DNA from: Chlamydoabsidia padenii
Lineage: Eukaryota > Mucoromycota > Mucoromycetes > Mucorales > Cunninghamellaceae
Direction of reading: 5' to 3'
NCBI GenBank assembly: GCA_025330725.1
Contig: JAIWND010000030.1
Coordinates: forward strand, 124,001-188,000
DNA length: 64,000 bases
Of the stretch, positions 12,106-24,513 are shown one piece after another. The notes under the pieces are model-generated. The model was not told the origin of the DNA and did not search any database. It was given only the letters and a program-made list of their open reading frames with translations. Made by a program: the position numbers and the translations under genes. The first letter of the stretch is position 1. Each line of letters starts with the position of its first letter.

Positions 12106-13802
12106 TCATTGTCGTACACCTTGCATAGCCATTAAAAGTGAGTTTTGTGAATCATCCTATATAATAAAAAAAGATGAGTCCCATTCCCTTTCCCATCCAT
12201 GCATGTACTCCTTACCATTTCCAAAGACCACATCATCAAACCACCCAGTTTCTTTTGAACGACATAATCAGCCTTGAGTTTCAATGATTGTGGATTATCA
12301 AACGTCAACATGGTCTTTTTGTTGGCATTGTAAGCATAAGGTGTCGAGGTCTTGGCATTCCACCACGTCGTCCATCCTGATTGATTCGCTTGAATCCCAT
12401 CGGCCACAATCGAGCGGTACTGGTATTCACCCGTATAAGCAGGCACGGCACCAGGACAAGGATCGGCTCCCTTTTCGTCATAATGGTCGCCCTGGATTTG
12501 AGTCGAGCCGGCAAAAGGAACATGGTCGTTGGTGGCAGTGACTGGTTGACTGACGGCGGCCAAGAAGCCATAAAACGGACACCCTACCACAAGTTTATTG
12601 GCGGGGAAACCTGCTGATGTCCATTGGGTGATCGCTTGAGCCACACTGCCAAAGTTGCCACCATTTTGTAAGGCCGAGTTTGATCCTGTAGTTGGGTTCC
12701 ACATGCCTGCTAAATCATATACCTATATAAAACCATAGAGAGAGAGAAAAAAAAAAAAAAAAAAGAGAGGATTAATTTGAGAGATAGTTGGTGTGTATAT
12801 GGGACTTACCATCACGTTCAGATAGTCCACAGTTTGACCCCAAGCTGGATCCAAATAACTAGATGGTTCTTGGCTACTATCAAGGAAGGGAGAAATCGCT
12901 ACTGCTGCCGTGATCAATTTGTTCACGCCTAGTTTTTGGCGCAAGAGTTGCATCAAAGATAAAAAGTTGGCGGTATCTGCAGAGTTACTATGCAAAGTAA
13001 AGGTTAGTTTAAGTGTCATCCAATTAATATAAAGGGACCTTACATTGAGTTACAAGAGACCCCATTAGGGCTATTAGGATATTCTAATCAAATCATTAAA
13101 AAATAGGGTCAGTTGTTGTTGTTTTCTATAGTCAATGATGTTGTGTTACCCCAATCAATATCAATGCCATCGAGATTATAGTCAGAGACAGCTTTGGTAA
13201 GGATGGTGGCAAAAGATTCCCGAGATTCCTGAGTACTGACCAAATCCGAAAAGTGAAGAGATCCCGTCCAACTAGATAAAATATAAATAAACAAAAGGTA
13301 AGTGATCAGTCATGGGTTTCCCTTTTTGACTTACCCTCCGACACTGAGACTGACAGTTTTGTTGTTACTATGTGCTTGACTGACAACTATTTTATGGGAA
13401 AAAAAACAACAAGTTAAAATCATCAATTATTCTGTGTTTGACTTACCAGAAGCGAGACGGGAAGCATCAAAGTTACCCAAAGTACCAGTTTGATCAGGAA
13501 TACCAAAAGCATAGTATACGTTATCCAATTTTGACCAAGCAATGGAAGAAGGAGGAGCCTATATACAGTTGGTTAGAGAGAGACATATCACCTTTTTTTG
13601 TCGGAGAATTCCTTACCCAATCCGTTACATAAGCAGACAATCTCGTTCTAGCCGCCACAGGAGAAGTTTTCACCACATGATGATGAGTAGTGGCTTTCTT
13701 TTGTAAAAGGTGAGCAGGATAAGGGATACCATGATGAGGATGAGCTTCACTTGATAAGAAACTGGTTGCCAAAAAAGTAAAAACCAAAGAGACCAACAAC
13801 AT
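12106..13802 (-). CDS. GH18 chitinase, secreted
   Basis: Eight exons (13802-13617, 13558-13447, 13386-13335, 13271-13150, 13083-13044, 12987-12810, 12722-12216, 12156-12106) give 415 aa. Residues 1-20 are a signal peptide, followed by a His-rich pro-like stretch. The GH18 barrel shows the substrate strand TVSLSVGGWTG and the catalytic DxxDxDxE motif, DGIDIDWEYP. The intron after exon 4 falls inside the codon for the catalytic Glu, so the acid residue is completed by exon 5. Later strands include LNVMVYDLAGMW and GGLMMWSLEMDD. No chitin-binding module is seen. The enzyme would hydrolyse chitin in the wall or in external substrates. A TATATAAAA-type box lies about 65 bp upstream, as in the other secreted-protein genes. 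Confidence 0.93.
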
Positions 13803-13959
13803 GTTGAAGAATGAGAATGTATAATAGTAAAAAAAAAAAAAAGAAGGGTAATAAGGGAGGACCCTTTTTATATAATCTAAGTATAGAGTTTATTTCCCAT
13901 AGTAATAATAATAATAATAATGGTAATTACAAAAAACACACATTTCTAGAGAGATAGTA

Positions 13960-15247
13960 TTAATTTGTACCACCTGATCGTCGTACAAAGGGCACACGTT
14001 TGTGGTCCTTGTTCGCATTCCTTTTTCGTCGTTTTTCCAAGATACGATCCATGCTTTTATCACCGAGTTGATTGTATTTATCCACCAATTCCAATTTCCG
14101 TTTTTCAGCTACAAAGTAAAAAAAAAAAAACAGACTGAGTATTTTGATCCCCCCCCATTGACCCAACTTACATTTCTTTAAAAAGTATGGCGTTTTTCCC
14201 TGTTTCACCAATTCAGATTCCACCTTCTTTCGTTCCCTTGCCAAGTCTTGTCGTCGTTTAGCATTAGCCTTCGCCATGTCTTGAGATTTCTATTAACAAG
14301 ATAACGTAATGTGATTAGTTAAGCATATATCACGTAATAACACACTTACCATTCTTGTCAAGATGGATTTCAATCGTTCCTGTTCTTCTGGATCCTTGGT
14401 CTTGGCCAATTGTGCCTTGATATCCATCTGTTCTGATTGCTTGTAATCATCAATAAAACCATATGATTTTTCAAATAGATCTTGATTGAATTGACCAGAG
14501 AGTTTATCGAATCGAGGATCCCGTCGTTTCTAATAGGATGTCTAGTTAGTCCCCCCCTCCATCTTACTTTCTTCTTCTTCTTCTTCTTCTTCCTGTCACT
14601 TACCGAGGATGCTGTTTCCACCACGTCTCTAAACCGACCCACTTTTCTTTTAGATGACATTTCCATAGGACTAGGTTAAAAAAAAAAAAAGTGAGTTTGG
14701 TATTAGATCCTTTTTTTTTTTTTTTTGCATTTACCTGTGTTTGCTTTCTCGTTTCATGTCTTCTTTTGTGGCTCGTTTACGTTGTTGGCCTGTGGCTTCC
14801 CTGAGTTCTTTAAGGATCTGAGCCTTGGACACCACCGGTTTCTTCTTGTTTGTATTATCATCATCGTCGCTGTCGTCGTCGCCGTCGTCTTTAGTCGCCC
14901 TGACCTGCTTGAATTCCTTCATACCCATCTTGTTCTTGATCTCGGCCAACTGTTCAAATGACACATGGGCAAGACCTACGAAACAAAGCATTAGCTAATC
15001 CCTTCAGCTCTTCCCTTTACCTTTTTCTTTTACTTCGTTTCAGTTTATCTAGTTGAGCTGTTTTGTTAGGTCGAGCCGTTTGATCGTCGTCACTGGTATC
15101 GTTCTATATCACAAATCGATCAGTGTCCAACCCATCAAGTTTTTTTTTTTTTTTACTTACATCACTTGCATTATCATCGGAATAATCGTATCCATAGTCT
15201 TCTTCACTGTCGTTATCTTGATCTGAAGATCGGTGGTTGGCTTTCAT
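13960..15247 (-). CDS. RRP36: rRNA biogenesis protein Rrp36
   Basis: Seven exons (15247-15161, 15103-15034, 14975-14735, 14670-14604, 14529-14350, 14289-14172, 14108-13960) give 303 aa. The N-terminus is strongly acidic (DQDNDSEEDYGYDYSDD). The C-terminal half is the typical lysine/arginine-rich Rrp36 region: RDPRFDKLSGQFNQD, FLKKSEKRKLELV at an exon junction, and a basic end KRVPFVRRSGG. Rrp36 is a nucleolar factor needed for early cleavage of the pre-18S rRNA within the small-subunit processome. Exon 2 uses the donor after CTGAAACGAA; an alternative GT 13 nt downstream breaks the frame. The gene is divergent from the DUF1748 gene, and 129 bp separate the two start codons. Confidence 0.88.
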
Positions 15248-15317
15248 GGTGTAAAAGTGAAAGAGAGGGAAAATATCAAGAAGGACAAGAAAAAAAAAAA
15301 TCAGAGGCGGCTTTTTC

Positions 15318-15330
15318 TTTGAAATCCCGC
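15318..15330. promoter_or_regulatory. recurrent promoter motif TTTGAAATCCCGC
   Basis: Sits between the divergent RRP36 and DUF1748 start codons, about 70 and 47 bp from them. Its complement is GCGGGATTTCAAA. One of at least eleven similar sites found close to start codons in this window. Confidence 0.6.
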
Positions 15331-15376
15331 TTTCTGCATTTTTCTCTCTCATTCACCCTTCTTCACACCTTTCATC

Positions 15377-15677
15377 ATGTGGGGTAAATTAATTCACTGG
15401 ACAGCCGATGCCATCTTGATCACCACCTTACTAGCAGGTATTAAACGAAATACCGGACTACAGTAAGCCAATGAAAGACAAACATGACTAGACCAAACTC
15501 ATTCCTTTTTTCTTCTTCTAATTATTATTCCGCCATGATAGACCCAAGATCTCATTGATAGGGAATGACCAACTTGTCTCGTATATGCAACAGTACTTGG
15601 CTTTGGGCGAATGGGTGTTGGATACTAGTATTGTCTATATGAATGACTCGATCTACTTTGAACGTAGTAAAAGGTGA
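15377..15677 (+). CDS. DUF1748 family small mitochondrial-type protein
   Basis: Two exons (15377-15462 and 15542-15677) encode 73 aa. The sequence starts MWGKLIHWTADAILITTLLAG, a hydrophobic helix followed by IKRNTG, and has a second conserved part LALGEWVLDTSIVYM. This matches the fungal DUF1748 family, short proteins conserved across fungi and generally considered mitochondrial; their molecular role is not established. The gene shares a short divergent promoter with RRP36. Confidence 0.85.
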
Positions 15678-15762
15678 TTTACCCATAGTTTAGTTATTTT
15701 CCCTTCCATGTTATCCTCTTTTATCAGTAAAGACCAATTACCAATAAAAAACCAATCCTTTT

Positions 15763-15774
<12 letters not shown>

Positions 15775-15800
<26 letters not shown>

Positions 15801-15801
15801 C
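15775..15801. repeat. (TA)n microsatellite
   Basis: About 13 TA units just downstream of the RVS161-like gene stop, between two convergent genes. Confidence 0.85.
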
Positions 15802-15804
15802 TAT

Positions 15805-16944
15805 TTAAACATTGCCACAGATAGATAGATTCCGCATTTGTTGTAAAATCGAATCTGATGGATGATCATCGCCTTCAGGTGGGAATGATGGCCGAATAGA
15901 TTCCATTTGATCATAGCCTAGTTGACCCAGTTCCCAATGTGATTTAACCATGGCCTCAAAGGATGGATCCAAATAAGGTACACGTAAGGACACCAGTTTA
16001 GGAAGATCTTGGATCAGAATGGTATTGATATTTTCATACATATCACGAGCCAGATCTGCTTCCTTTTCTGCCTATATAATACATGGACGTTTAGTAAAGA
16101 GATGCAGTTCTTGTTTATTTATACTTTACCATGGGTAATCTTTGTGGATCATCACTGGGCTTTTCCACCAATTTCCGTACCTTGATCCGATGAGTATCAT
16201 AATCCAATAATTTCTTTTGCCTTCGTTTGATGGCATCATTGATATCAGGCAAGTAGGCACAATATCTAGCCAATGGTTCCACCACCGTAATACCATATGG
16301 TTCATCCTAAATAAATAAAAATAAAAAAAAGGGATCAAGATGACAAATAAACCAAGTCGATAATTATTCTTTTTACCACATTGGATTTTATCATGGTGTC
16401 GATTTGATGAATGATATGTTGATAGTGTTGGAAGGAGAGAGGAATCATACCATCTTCAAAAAGTTGTTCCATAGTATCAGCGATCCGTGATTGTGCAGCG
16501 ACAAGAGCTTTATAATCCGAGTTAGTAGTAGTCAGGTTTTGGATTTCACTTACCTCTAACCGAGTTTTGATATCCTTTGGCTTCCTTTGATAACTTGTCC
16601 ATTATTTGTTCCAGCCTTTTAAAGCAAGTGCCCATCTTCTTTTAGTATAATACCACCCCATTGTTGAATTGTTACCTTTGGAATCGTTCGTATTCTTCTG
16701 CGAATTCCCCATCGATCGTCTTGTCTGATATACCAGTCTTTTGCATGATCTATTTTTTATTTTATTTTTCAAAAAAAAAAAAAAAAAAAATAGACTAGTT
16801 CGTATCCATTAAGAATGGACGAGTGATCATCTACTTACCGACTGACCAGCACGATTTAGATTCTTTTTAAATCCATTCCTAAGTTTTAAACATGGGTTAT
16901 TAGTAAATCATTAAATGTAAGATACAAACTTACAAAAAACTCAT
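15805..16944 (-). CDS. RVS161: BAR-domain protein, Rvs161/amphiphysin type
   Basis: Seven exons (16944-16934, 16878-16839, 16749-16676, 16615-16554, 16507-16377, 16306-16130, 16071-15805) give 253 aa; the first exon is only 11 nt. The N-terminal amphipathic helix reads MSFLNGFKKNLNRAGQS and continues with IMQKTGISDKT, the classic N-BAR start. The BAR helices follow, with LSKEAKGYQNSV, the DEPYG.TVVEPLARYCAYLPDIN block and the strongly conserved LVSLRVPYLDPSFEA. There is no SH3 domain, as in yeast Rvs161. The protein would curve membranes at endocytic sites, usually as a heterodimer with an Rvs167-type partner. A near-perfect TACTAAC branch site is visible in the intron before exon 5. Confidence 0.92.
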
Positions 16945-17087
16945 GTTAAAAAAATCAAGTCAACATCACCCCCTCTCCTTCTTTATATAAGAATATGTTT
17001 CCTTTCCCCCCTGATTTCACCCCCTTTATATATATATATATATATAATATGTACACCCTGTTTTTATTTACATATATAAAAAAAGTT

Positions 17088-17944
17088 TTATAAAGAGAGA
17101 CCAAAAGTATTCGATCTTGACCAAGAAGTAGAGCAAGTAGGGCACTGAAGGGCTTGATGATTGGTGACAAACAGTTGTTCAGCACAATGATGATGCAAAC
17201 GCACCCCACACGTTTGTAAATCACATCGTTCACCCATGGTTACCACATCCGAGCACATGTGACATTCCTTGATCACCTCTGCATATTGTTCCTTGAGATA
17301 CCCTGCTAATTCCAATAGGGTCCGAGTACTGAGTCCAAACGCACCTCGGCTCAATACCAGCCATTGGTCGGATACCAATTGGTCCAAAAATTCTTCGATT
17401 GCTTTGGATGTCATTACAGGTTCCATACGTTGACCTAATTGGATAGCCACCAGGGACCGCACAGAGAAGGTTTCATCGTCCGCCATGACAATGAGTTCAA
17501 TCTAAAGAGAAAGAGAGAGAGTAAGTAGATGCATGTTACGGGTGTGGATCTTTTTACCAGTTTGCGAAGGTAACCAATCTGGTTCGCGTCATACCGAGTT
17601 GCTAATTGAGCCACATCATCTGGTTTGGTGTTCACAAATGCTATCACTGCTTGACCCGTTTGTTGATCGTGACTTCGCCGTAATGCCATATCGTAATCAT
17701 TGATCCGGTGGTTGATCTGACCTACGAATAGCGCAAAGTCAACCATTTGTTCTGTTGGATGGATAAAAAGAAAAAGTTGGAGTCACTTAACAGATCATTT
17801 TTTTTTATATCGTTTTATATTACCTTGGGCCATAGTACAAGCTTTTTCATATATGACTAAAGCTTTTTCTTCAGTCAAAATGTGATGTGATAATAAAGAT
17901 TGTACAAATAGGCGATGACTGTCGTTGTAGGTGGTATCAGCCAT
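17088..17944 (-). CDS. NSE1: SMC5/6 complex subunit Nse1
   Basis: Three exons (17944-17824, 17751-17558, 17501-17088) give 242 aa, a normal length. The N-terminal winged-helix part starts DSHRLFVQSLLSHHILTEEKA. The C-terminus is the Nse1 RING-like zinc finger: CHMC, GERC, CGVRLHHHCAEQLF and CPTC. Nse1 is the RING subunit of the SMC5/6 complex and pairs with Nse3 in homologous-recombination repair. An upstream in-frame ATG-like extension at 18055 is open, but I chose 17944 because the protein then begins like other Nse1 proteins and the shared promoter motif lies 60 bp upstream. Confidence 0.9.
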
Positions 17945-18003
17945 GATCAAGGAGTGAGTGAGAGAGATAGAGGGATTTTTTCCCTTTGACAGTTTTTTTA
18001 TTT

Positions 18004-18016
18004 GGCGGGATTTGAA
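18004..18016. promoter_or_regulatory. recurrent promoter motif GGCGGGATTTGAA
   Basis: Best match to the consensus, 60 bp upstream of the NSE1 start codon. If the longer NSE1 frame (18055) were used, it would lie inside the coding region. Confidence 0.6.
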
Positions 18017-18132
18017 TTTGTCACGAAGTATACGAAGATGATTGTGAAGGGACATTTTTTTATTTAAGGTAGATGAGATACTTATGTAAATGAGATAATG
18101 ATAAATAAAAAGTCAAGTGAGATAGCAAAAGA

Positions 18133-18150
18133 GAGAGAGAGAGAGAGAGG
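18133..18150. repeat. (GA)n microsatellite
   Basis: Short GA run between the NSE1 promoter and the chitin synthase 3' end. Confidence 0.7.
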
Positions 18151-18205
18151 GATTCATGATACAATAAAAAAGGTATGTCTAGAGGGGGGTATGATAAAGG
18201 GAGAC

Positions 18206-21200
18206 CTATTGACGTTGAGCACCCATATATTGACCCGCTTGTTGAGGTGTAAAAGTAGGATAATACCCAGACCCAGATTTGACCGGTGCTTCCTTGGTAG
18301 GATCAAAATAATGCCCAGGATCACCACCGCCCAATTCCCTGAGTTTCCGTTCCCGTCGTTTATCCGCCCTGACCCGTTTCCGTTCATACTCTTCCCACCG
18401 TTTGAGAGGAATCTTGGACGGATCGAATTGACCTTCGGCTTTGGAATGATCATCGCCTTTGGTTTCACCTTCCACTTTACGCGTTTCACCCCATGAGAAA
18501 TCGTCAAAGTGCCAAAACGAGTAGACCGGTAAGACAAAGTTCCATACAGGGAGAGCCAACAGATAGACACCCATCCACATCAAATACACCCATTTGCGTG
18601 TGGTGATCAAGATCAAAAAGGCCGGTGAAAAGAGGACAATGATGAGGAGAACGAGAGGAACAGCGGTGGAAAAGTCGGTGATTTGGGTCCGGGCCATGTT
18701 GATGATGAGAACTACCGTCAATACGATCGCCACGGGGAGAGTCAGGGTGCCCACCAAATCCATCATCACTACAAATTGCATAGAGAAGCAAAATGTTCCA
18801 CAGAGATTACGTACCAGGACCAATTCAAACAGATTATGGATAGTAGAGTTGATCCATCGACGTCGTTGTGATAGTAACACCTTGAATTCATCAGGTACAA
18901 TGGTTTTACATATCTAAAAAAAAAAAAGTACAGATGTGGGTTAGTATATGATCCAATGTCAAGACAAGATTCAACTTACTGCTTGAGGTGTAAAAACCAT
19001 TTTTCGAAAGGGAAAGTTTCGAAGCATCAGAGTAGTCAAGAATCGATCTTCACCAAGCAGCAAGAGATTCTTTTGATGCAACGTGTCGATGGTATTGGAT
19101 GAGTATTCTTGGACGATTTCAGGTTTAGTGATGATCGGAATCCAGTCGCCATCACCTTTACGCGCCTTGAGTCGATACATGGAGAAGCACCCAGGAAGAC
19201 AGGTCACACCACCAAACACAGCTTCGAATCCTTTGGCCATATGATGAGAGATAAAGTATTCGTACACTTGAATGGCTGTTACCCACGAATCCCGTTTGTT
19301 GGCAATCTTGGTTTCCCCACAGAGTCCCATGATCAAATTATCGTTCACCATACAATTGACAAGTACTCGAAGTGATGTATCATATACCTTGGTATCAGCG
19401 TCCACCTATTATTTTTTTTTTTTTTTTAAAAAAAAGAGTCAGAATGATCCTTTCAATCCCCAGTCCCTGACTTACCATGAGCACCACTTCAAAGAGATCT
19501 GGTGTCACACCTGTGATATACTTGATTTTCTGAAAGAGTTCATAATCTAAAGGTGTCATTCGATCATTATAAGTCACCCGACTAAAAAAGTTCATCAATA
19601 TCAATTGAGAGTCGCGTTTCCCCCGATTGCCTGGCTTGGGTTTTCCTTGCTCGGCAGGTGAGCCTGATTTGACAATCAGAATCATCGGCACCTTGTGTCC
19701 TTTACAAACTATAATACGATACGTTAGTTTTGTCTGTTTTCCCTTCTTTTTTTTATTTATTTTAAATCCTTTACCATAATGTCCCGCATACACCTTGGCC
19801 ATATTATACTGTTTCGATCCAATGGCCACCGCCAAATAGGCTTTTGCTTCAGGATTCTTCATGGCTGGGTTGTCGTCAAACGTGATGAGATCCAAACACA
19901 TATCCGGTGTTGACATGGTTTCCCCATGACCAGTAATAATACCATCCGCCACCAAGAATAAAAGTTTACGATCGTCAGGGTAAATGGTGGACGAGAGAGA
20001 TTCGACAGTAGCCCGGATCCCTTCGGTGTTTTCAGAGTAACACGTGATGAGCATCACCGTATACAGGTCATTCCCCACCATGGCAAGACTGTTATTAAAA
20101 GAGCCACTGCTATTAAGAGGTGTCTTGATATCTGCCATTTCCATCGATTGTTGATTGGGAAACATACCAACACCACGTCCACTACTTGCGATAATTGGAT
20201 CAGCCGGCGTTTGAGACAGTTTTCGAGACAAAAACCAAGAAAAGATTAGAGCCATAAAGAATCGGGCAAATACTAGAGAGATAACGATCAAGAGTGAGCA
20301 GTACAGGACAATGGCGGCCATGAAACAGCCCGTGGTGTCTTTATCGATGGACCCCGCACGGTACTTGTCGACCAAGCAAGGAATGGCGGCACGTAAGGAT
20401 GCAGTGCGATACATGAGTTTGGTAGCATCCCGTCCACCCGCGGCAAATGTTTGATTGAGTACCGATCGAATGACCCCATCCAGTGCATCGTTAGGAAGCG
20501 CAGTTGGGTGTTGAGTGATATAAGGACCTATGTTGAGCACGTTACCGTCAATGACCAAGTAATGTGTCAGGTTGCTGCTTGCCATTTGATCCCAGTCGTA
20601 TCCTACCTGCCGACTTGTGTTGGTGATGCCGATGGTGGTAAAGGTGGTAGGACTAATGGTGCCTAGACTACAGCTGGTACCAGTACAAGGATTGAGTGTG
20701 ACGGCTGCAAAAGTACCGCCATTCGTACAAGACGGCAAGTTTTGTGCATGTACAAACTCATTGGTAACGTCTGTGCCGGGTAGAAGAGTAAAAAAATTGG
20801 TGTTGCCTGAGGGTTTGTATTGAGAGGAGATATTAAACTGCCAACCTTGAATACCCACCAATCCATCTAAAATAAAGGAGAGACGTTAGTCATTATAATC
20901 AAACTATTTATATTACAGAGAGAGACTATATACTTACAAGCACCGGTTGTATCATTATAAGAAGCAAAATTATCCTTGTTATTCGCAGCGCCAGGAGGAC
21001 ATAGTACGGTCGACAACCCAATAGTGATAAAAGCGACAAATCCACCCAGACAGGCGATCAAGAAGCACAGGGTGATTTTTTCCCGCCAGGCTTGTTGCAT
21101 GCTCTTGTCGCTTAATCCGCAGGCACGTAAAAACGGAGAGAGGGCCCAAAAAGTGACGATACGTGAGAAGAGTGTCCATGGTTCAAAAGCAGACCGACTT

Positions 21201-21448
21201 GATTGAGGTTTACCCGTCATGAGTGGTGCAGGTTCTTGGTACCTGTCAGGTCGAATTAATGTCCGTCCACGTTGAATATCATGGCTGGCATTGTTCACAT
21301 TACTATTGGCCCCGGCAATGATACGTCGAGTGGGTGCACGTCCAAGAGTGGTGGGGCGTCGTCCAATGGAGCCATGGGATGTCATTTCCATTTGAAAAGA
21401 TGATGACGATGAGAGGCCGCTGTCGACAGTATCGTATCGTCCAGACAT
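18206..21448 (-). CDS. chitin synthase, division 2, class IV-like
   Basis: Five exons (21448-20938, 20866-19775, 19708-19476, 19405-18980, 18913-18206) sum to 2970 nt, giving 989 aa. A disordered N-terminus is followed by two membrane helices (about residues 90 and 130), a large exoplasmic loop with N-glycosylation sequons, a third helix, then the GT2 catalytic region. The metal and substrate motifs are present: VDADT near residue 614, GEDR near 731 and the processivity signature QRRRW near 770. At least four more helices and a basic Arg/Glu-rich tail follow. There is no myosin motor, so it is not class V/VII. The enzyme polymerises UDP-GlcNAc into wall chitin. It shares the neighbourhood with a chitinase. 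Confidence 0.93.
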
Positions 21449-21449
21449 T

Positions 21450-22451
21450 GCTGAGTAAAGAGATGGAGATTATTATATATTAATGTAGATACAATTAAAA
21501 AAAGAAAAAGATCAACCCCCCACCAAGTACTGTCTTTGTTGAATAAAAAGAAAAAAGAAAGAGAAAAAGGCAAAAATAACTTTTTCCAACCGTTTTTATC
21601 ATAATGGGCTTTGATCCCGAATTTCAAACCCCGATAATCAGTCCCCCTCCCATCGATATCGATTGCTTTTGTATCGAAAAGAGTAGCTTACCACTTGTAA
21701 TAGACAACAGAGGAGAAGGAAGAAGAGAGATGATTTACTATTAACGGAATAGATCTAGCAGACAAAGTGGTTACACCAATTATCTCTCAATTTCTCCTCA
21801 CCCCCTCTTGTTCTCCCTACACATGCCCGTGTATAAACGCATAGCCTGTTAACATGCGTCACACATACTTTTTTTTTTTACAACTGGCTTAGTACTGTAA
21901 AACAAACAAAAGACAAAGCCACTTGATACAGCCCTATGGATGGCTTCGCCAACATTCATGCATCTTAATGCTCAGTGAGAGCTAGTATTGATTGGCTTTG
22001 ATGGATGACTCGAGACATGAAAACGTTTTCCAAGGGGCTACTAATCAGTACAATTAGAAGAGGGAGTGACGTAAAGTAGTGAAAGGAATGTTTATTTTTG
22101 AGACAGCCTCATTGTCACTTTTTTCTGTATGGCATGAAGAGTCTATTTTCAAATACCGCTTTCTAGATATGAATACCCCTTTGTCCAAGTAAAGAAGGTC
22201 GATTGCATGAAGCGGGGTCTGAAAAAAGACAGTATGACATCCACCCCCACTCTTTGACATGTGTGAATAATCCCCAGCACAATGAATCCCATCACAATCA
22301 ACATAAACAAAAAAAAAAAAAAAAAAAAAAAAAAGTCAAATGATCAAACTGTTTTGTTTTAAAAAAGTAAAAGACAATAGTGTTGTTTTTTATTACATTT
22401 GATATAAAATACATATATGTATAAACTAATTATTAACTAAAAGAAGGGGGG
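21450..22451. other. intergenic between chitin synthase and RING ligase
   Basis: Contains the motif TTTCAAACCCCGA (21622-21634, 174 bp upstream of the chitin synthase start), a weaker TTTTCAAATACCGC at 22146-22159, and a poly-A run at about 22310-22334. No coding region is supported. Confidence 0.5.
21622..21634. promoter_or_regulatory. recurrent promoter motif TTTCAAACCCCGA
   Basis: Upstream of the chitin synthase gene by about 174 bp. The last base departs from the consensus C. Confidence 0.5.
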
Positions 22452-23539
22452 TTATCCAGTGGTTCGACGAAGTGGTAAAGAGCTAAAGAGTCGCCGGGTA
22501 TCAGGTGATGTTTGATCTAAAGAAGGCTGCTGTTCCATCATTCGGGGTGGTAAAGCCATGACACTTGTTTCTTGTCGATGAGCTTCAGCAACTTGTTGTG
22601 CGGCCAAATTGATCTGTCGTCGCATGTTTCGAGGTAAACTTCTTGCCATCCAACTTTGACTAAATGCTTCAGCTCGATCGGCAGAGATGGTTGGGCCAAA
22701 AGAAGATACATTGCTGGGTGTAGACTGTCTTGATACTTGATTCGTATTATCATCATCAACATGTCGTCGTAAAAAGCCTAGTGAGAAGATGGATGATGTG
22801 TTGCGAGAAGAGGGTCCACTTTGTTGTTCTTGATGTTGTTGTTGTTCTTGATGTTGTTGTTGTTCTTGGTCTTGTTTGGGTATATCCAAAGAACAGTCGT
22901 ATTTACATAGTGGACAACTAGCCGATTTGATGGTTAGCCATGGGTCTATATATATATATAAATAGATGAAGTGAGATTGTTTTAGGTGATTGTTGTGAGT
23001 TTTCTTTTTTCTACCCATACCAATACATTCGCAATGGTATTCATGTCCACATGGAAGTTTCCGCACGCTTTCTCCATGACCAAATTCATCCAAACAAATC
23101 ACACATGCTTCTTCTTGTTGTTCAGGGTTCGATGATGGTTCCATATCAACGGTTGTTACTGCAGGTGACGATGCTGTTGAATCAGTGGTGATGGGTTCTT
23201 CCAACTGTTGTGGTGGAGGTTTTGAATGTATGATGGTGGCTGCCAAGGCTTCGGCATTTTCCAATGCTCGTTCAGTTCGTAAAGAGATAGTCGAGTTGCG
23301 TCGATTCCCATCATCTTGTTGATTACCAACAATACGAGTAGGGAAGAGGGCCAAAGAAGCAGGATCCAATACCTTTTTTTCCAATTGACCAGGTAGAGTA
23401 TCCATCATTAATCCAGTTGCATACGTTGTTCGTTGCCTACGTCGTATCCGCCAAAGATGCCAATGCATACCCACTTTTGCGAAAATCATAAAAAAGAAGA
23501 ATAAGGAAGAAAGGTTGTTTTTTTAGTAAACAATATATA

Positions 23540-23576
<37 letters not shown>

Positions 23577-24345
23577 GAAAAAGTCTCCGTTACTGTTCCA
23601 TAATTTCCATATTTGATCCCAACATAAACATTTAACCCCCATACTTACTTGAGACCAAGAAGCTGAGAGCCAATAGTGCCACCACAATGATCAGGATGAA
23701 TTCCCAGGCGGTTGGGAACCCACCAATAAAAGGATATAGTACCACTTTAGCCGCTGATTGATAAGTAACATTATCGGGTGCTTGGTTGATTGGGTTTGGT
23801 TGTTGTAAGAGTCGTAACAAGGTTTGTCCCAGTTCCAAATCAATATAATACACAGGAATCTTGATACTATCACCTACTGTTAACTGACCAAAAGATACAA
23901 TAGTGAGAATACAGAAAAGAAAAGAAAATAGAGAGTATCAAAGTAGTAAAGTCTTACCGTGTTGACATTATCAAAAGGGACATTGGCATAGACAATTACT
24001 GCCACTGCATTATCACGTTGGGAGTACCACGCTTTATCTGTCAAGGAACACCCACCACCTTGTTTCACCAAAGCAATCTTGGGTTGACCTGTTGATAAAA
24101 GATGAGGCATCATATCCGTAGTGTTTTGCTGACACGATTGTTGTCTGTCATAAAGAATGCCCTGTAAAAAGAGTAGATAAGCATAGAATGTTTTAATAGT
24201 TTCCTATAACTTACGCCAAGACCAGAAGCATCGGGTTGTGTCGAATTAGTTGTAACTATATTATGATCATACGTTTGAATGTTTCCACTTATTCCAATGT
24301 CTATAGAGGAGTTGTTACTGTAAAGAGTAACAAAGGCTTTCAAAT

Positions 24346-24381
<36 letters not shown>

Positions 24382-24513
24382 AAAACCATCAAGTATAGAC
24401 CTTTCATTATATATATACTTACAAGTGACAATGGAAGGATTACTAGAAGTAAATAAACTAGCATCAGTATTTCCAAACCAAAGTAGTAGTAGTAAGAAAA
24501 TCGCACGCAGCAT
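22452..24513 (-). CDS. PA-TM-RING E3 ubiquitin ligase
   Basis: Six exons (24513-24423, 24336-24215, 24161-23958, 23883-23649, 23473-23021, 22945-22452) sum to 1599 nt, giving 532 aa. A signal peptide (MLRAIFLLLLLWFGNTDA) precedes a protease-associated-type lumenal domain with several cysteines. One membrane helix follows (WEFILIIVVALLALSFLV, about residues 197-214), then a RING-H2 finger at about 343-385: CVICLDEF, CGHEYHCECI, then CPLC after an intron. The tail has a Gln/His repeat (EQQQHQEQQQHQ) and is disordered. This order defines the PA-TM-RING family (RNF13/RNF167-like), ubiquitin ligases of endosomes or vacuoles in other eukaryotes. The substrate is unknown. Confidence 0.9.
23530..23574. 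repeat. (TA)n microsatellite inside an intron
   Basis: Long alternating TA run in the intron between exons 4 and 5 of the PA-TM-RING gene. Confidence 0.8.
24347..24378. repeat. poly-A tract (poly-T polypyrimidine tract of an intron)
   Basis: A run of about 32 A on the plus strand. Read on the gene strand it is the poly-T tract before the acceptor of exon 2 of the PA-TM-RING gene. Confidence 0.85.

Noticed and set aside
12284..12617. Open frames on the plus strand inside the chitinase
   Set aside because: Antisense to the catalytic-domain exon, with no domain or start context.
15021..15034. Donor at 15020 for RRP36 exon 2
   Set aside because: It puts exon 3 out of frame; the donor after 15034 restores a full 303-aa protein.
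18055..18057. Earlier in-frame start for NSE1
   Set aside because: The extension is basic, unlike other Nse1 N-termini, and would place the promoter motif inside the coding sequence.
18098..18917. Plus-strand open frames opposite the chitin synthase (18098-18496, 18594-18917)
   Set aside because: They are antisense shadows of the well-supported chitin synthase exon and have no motif of their own.
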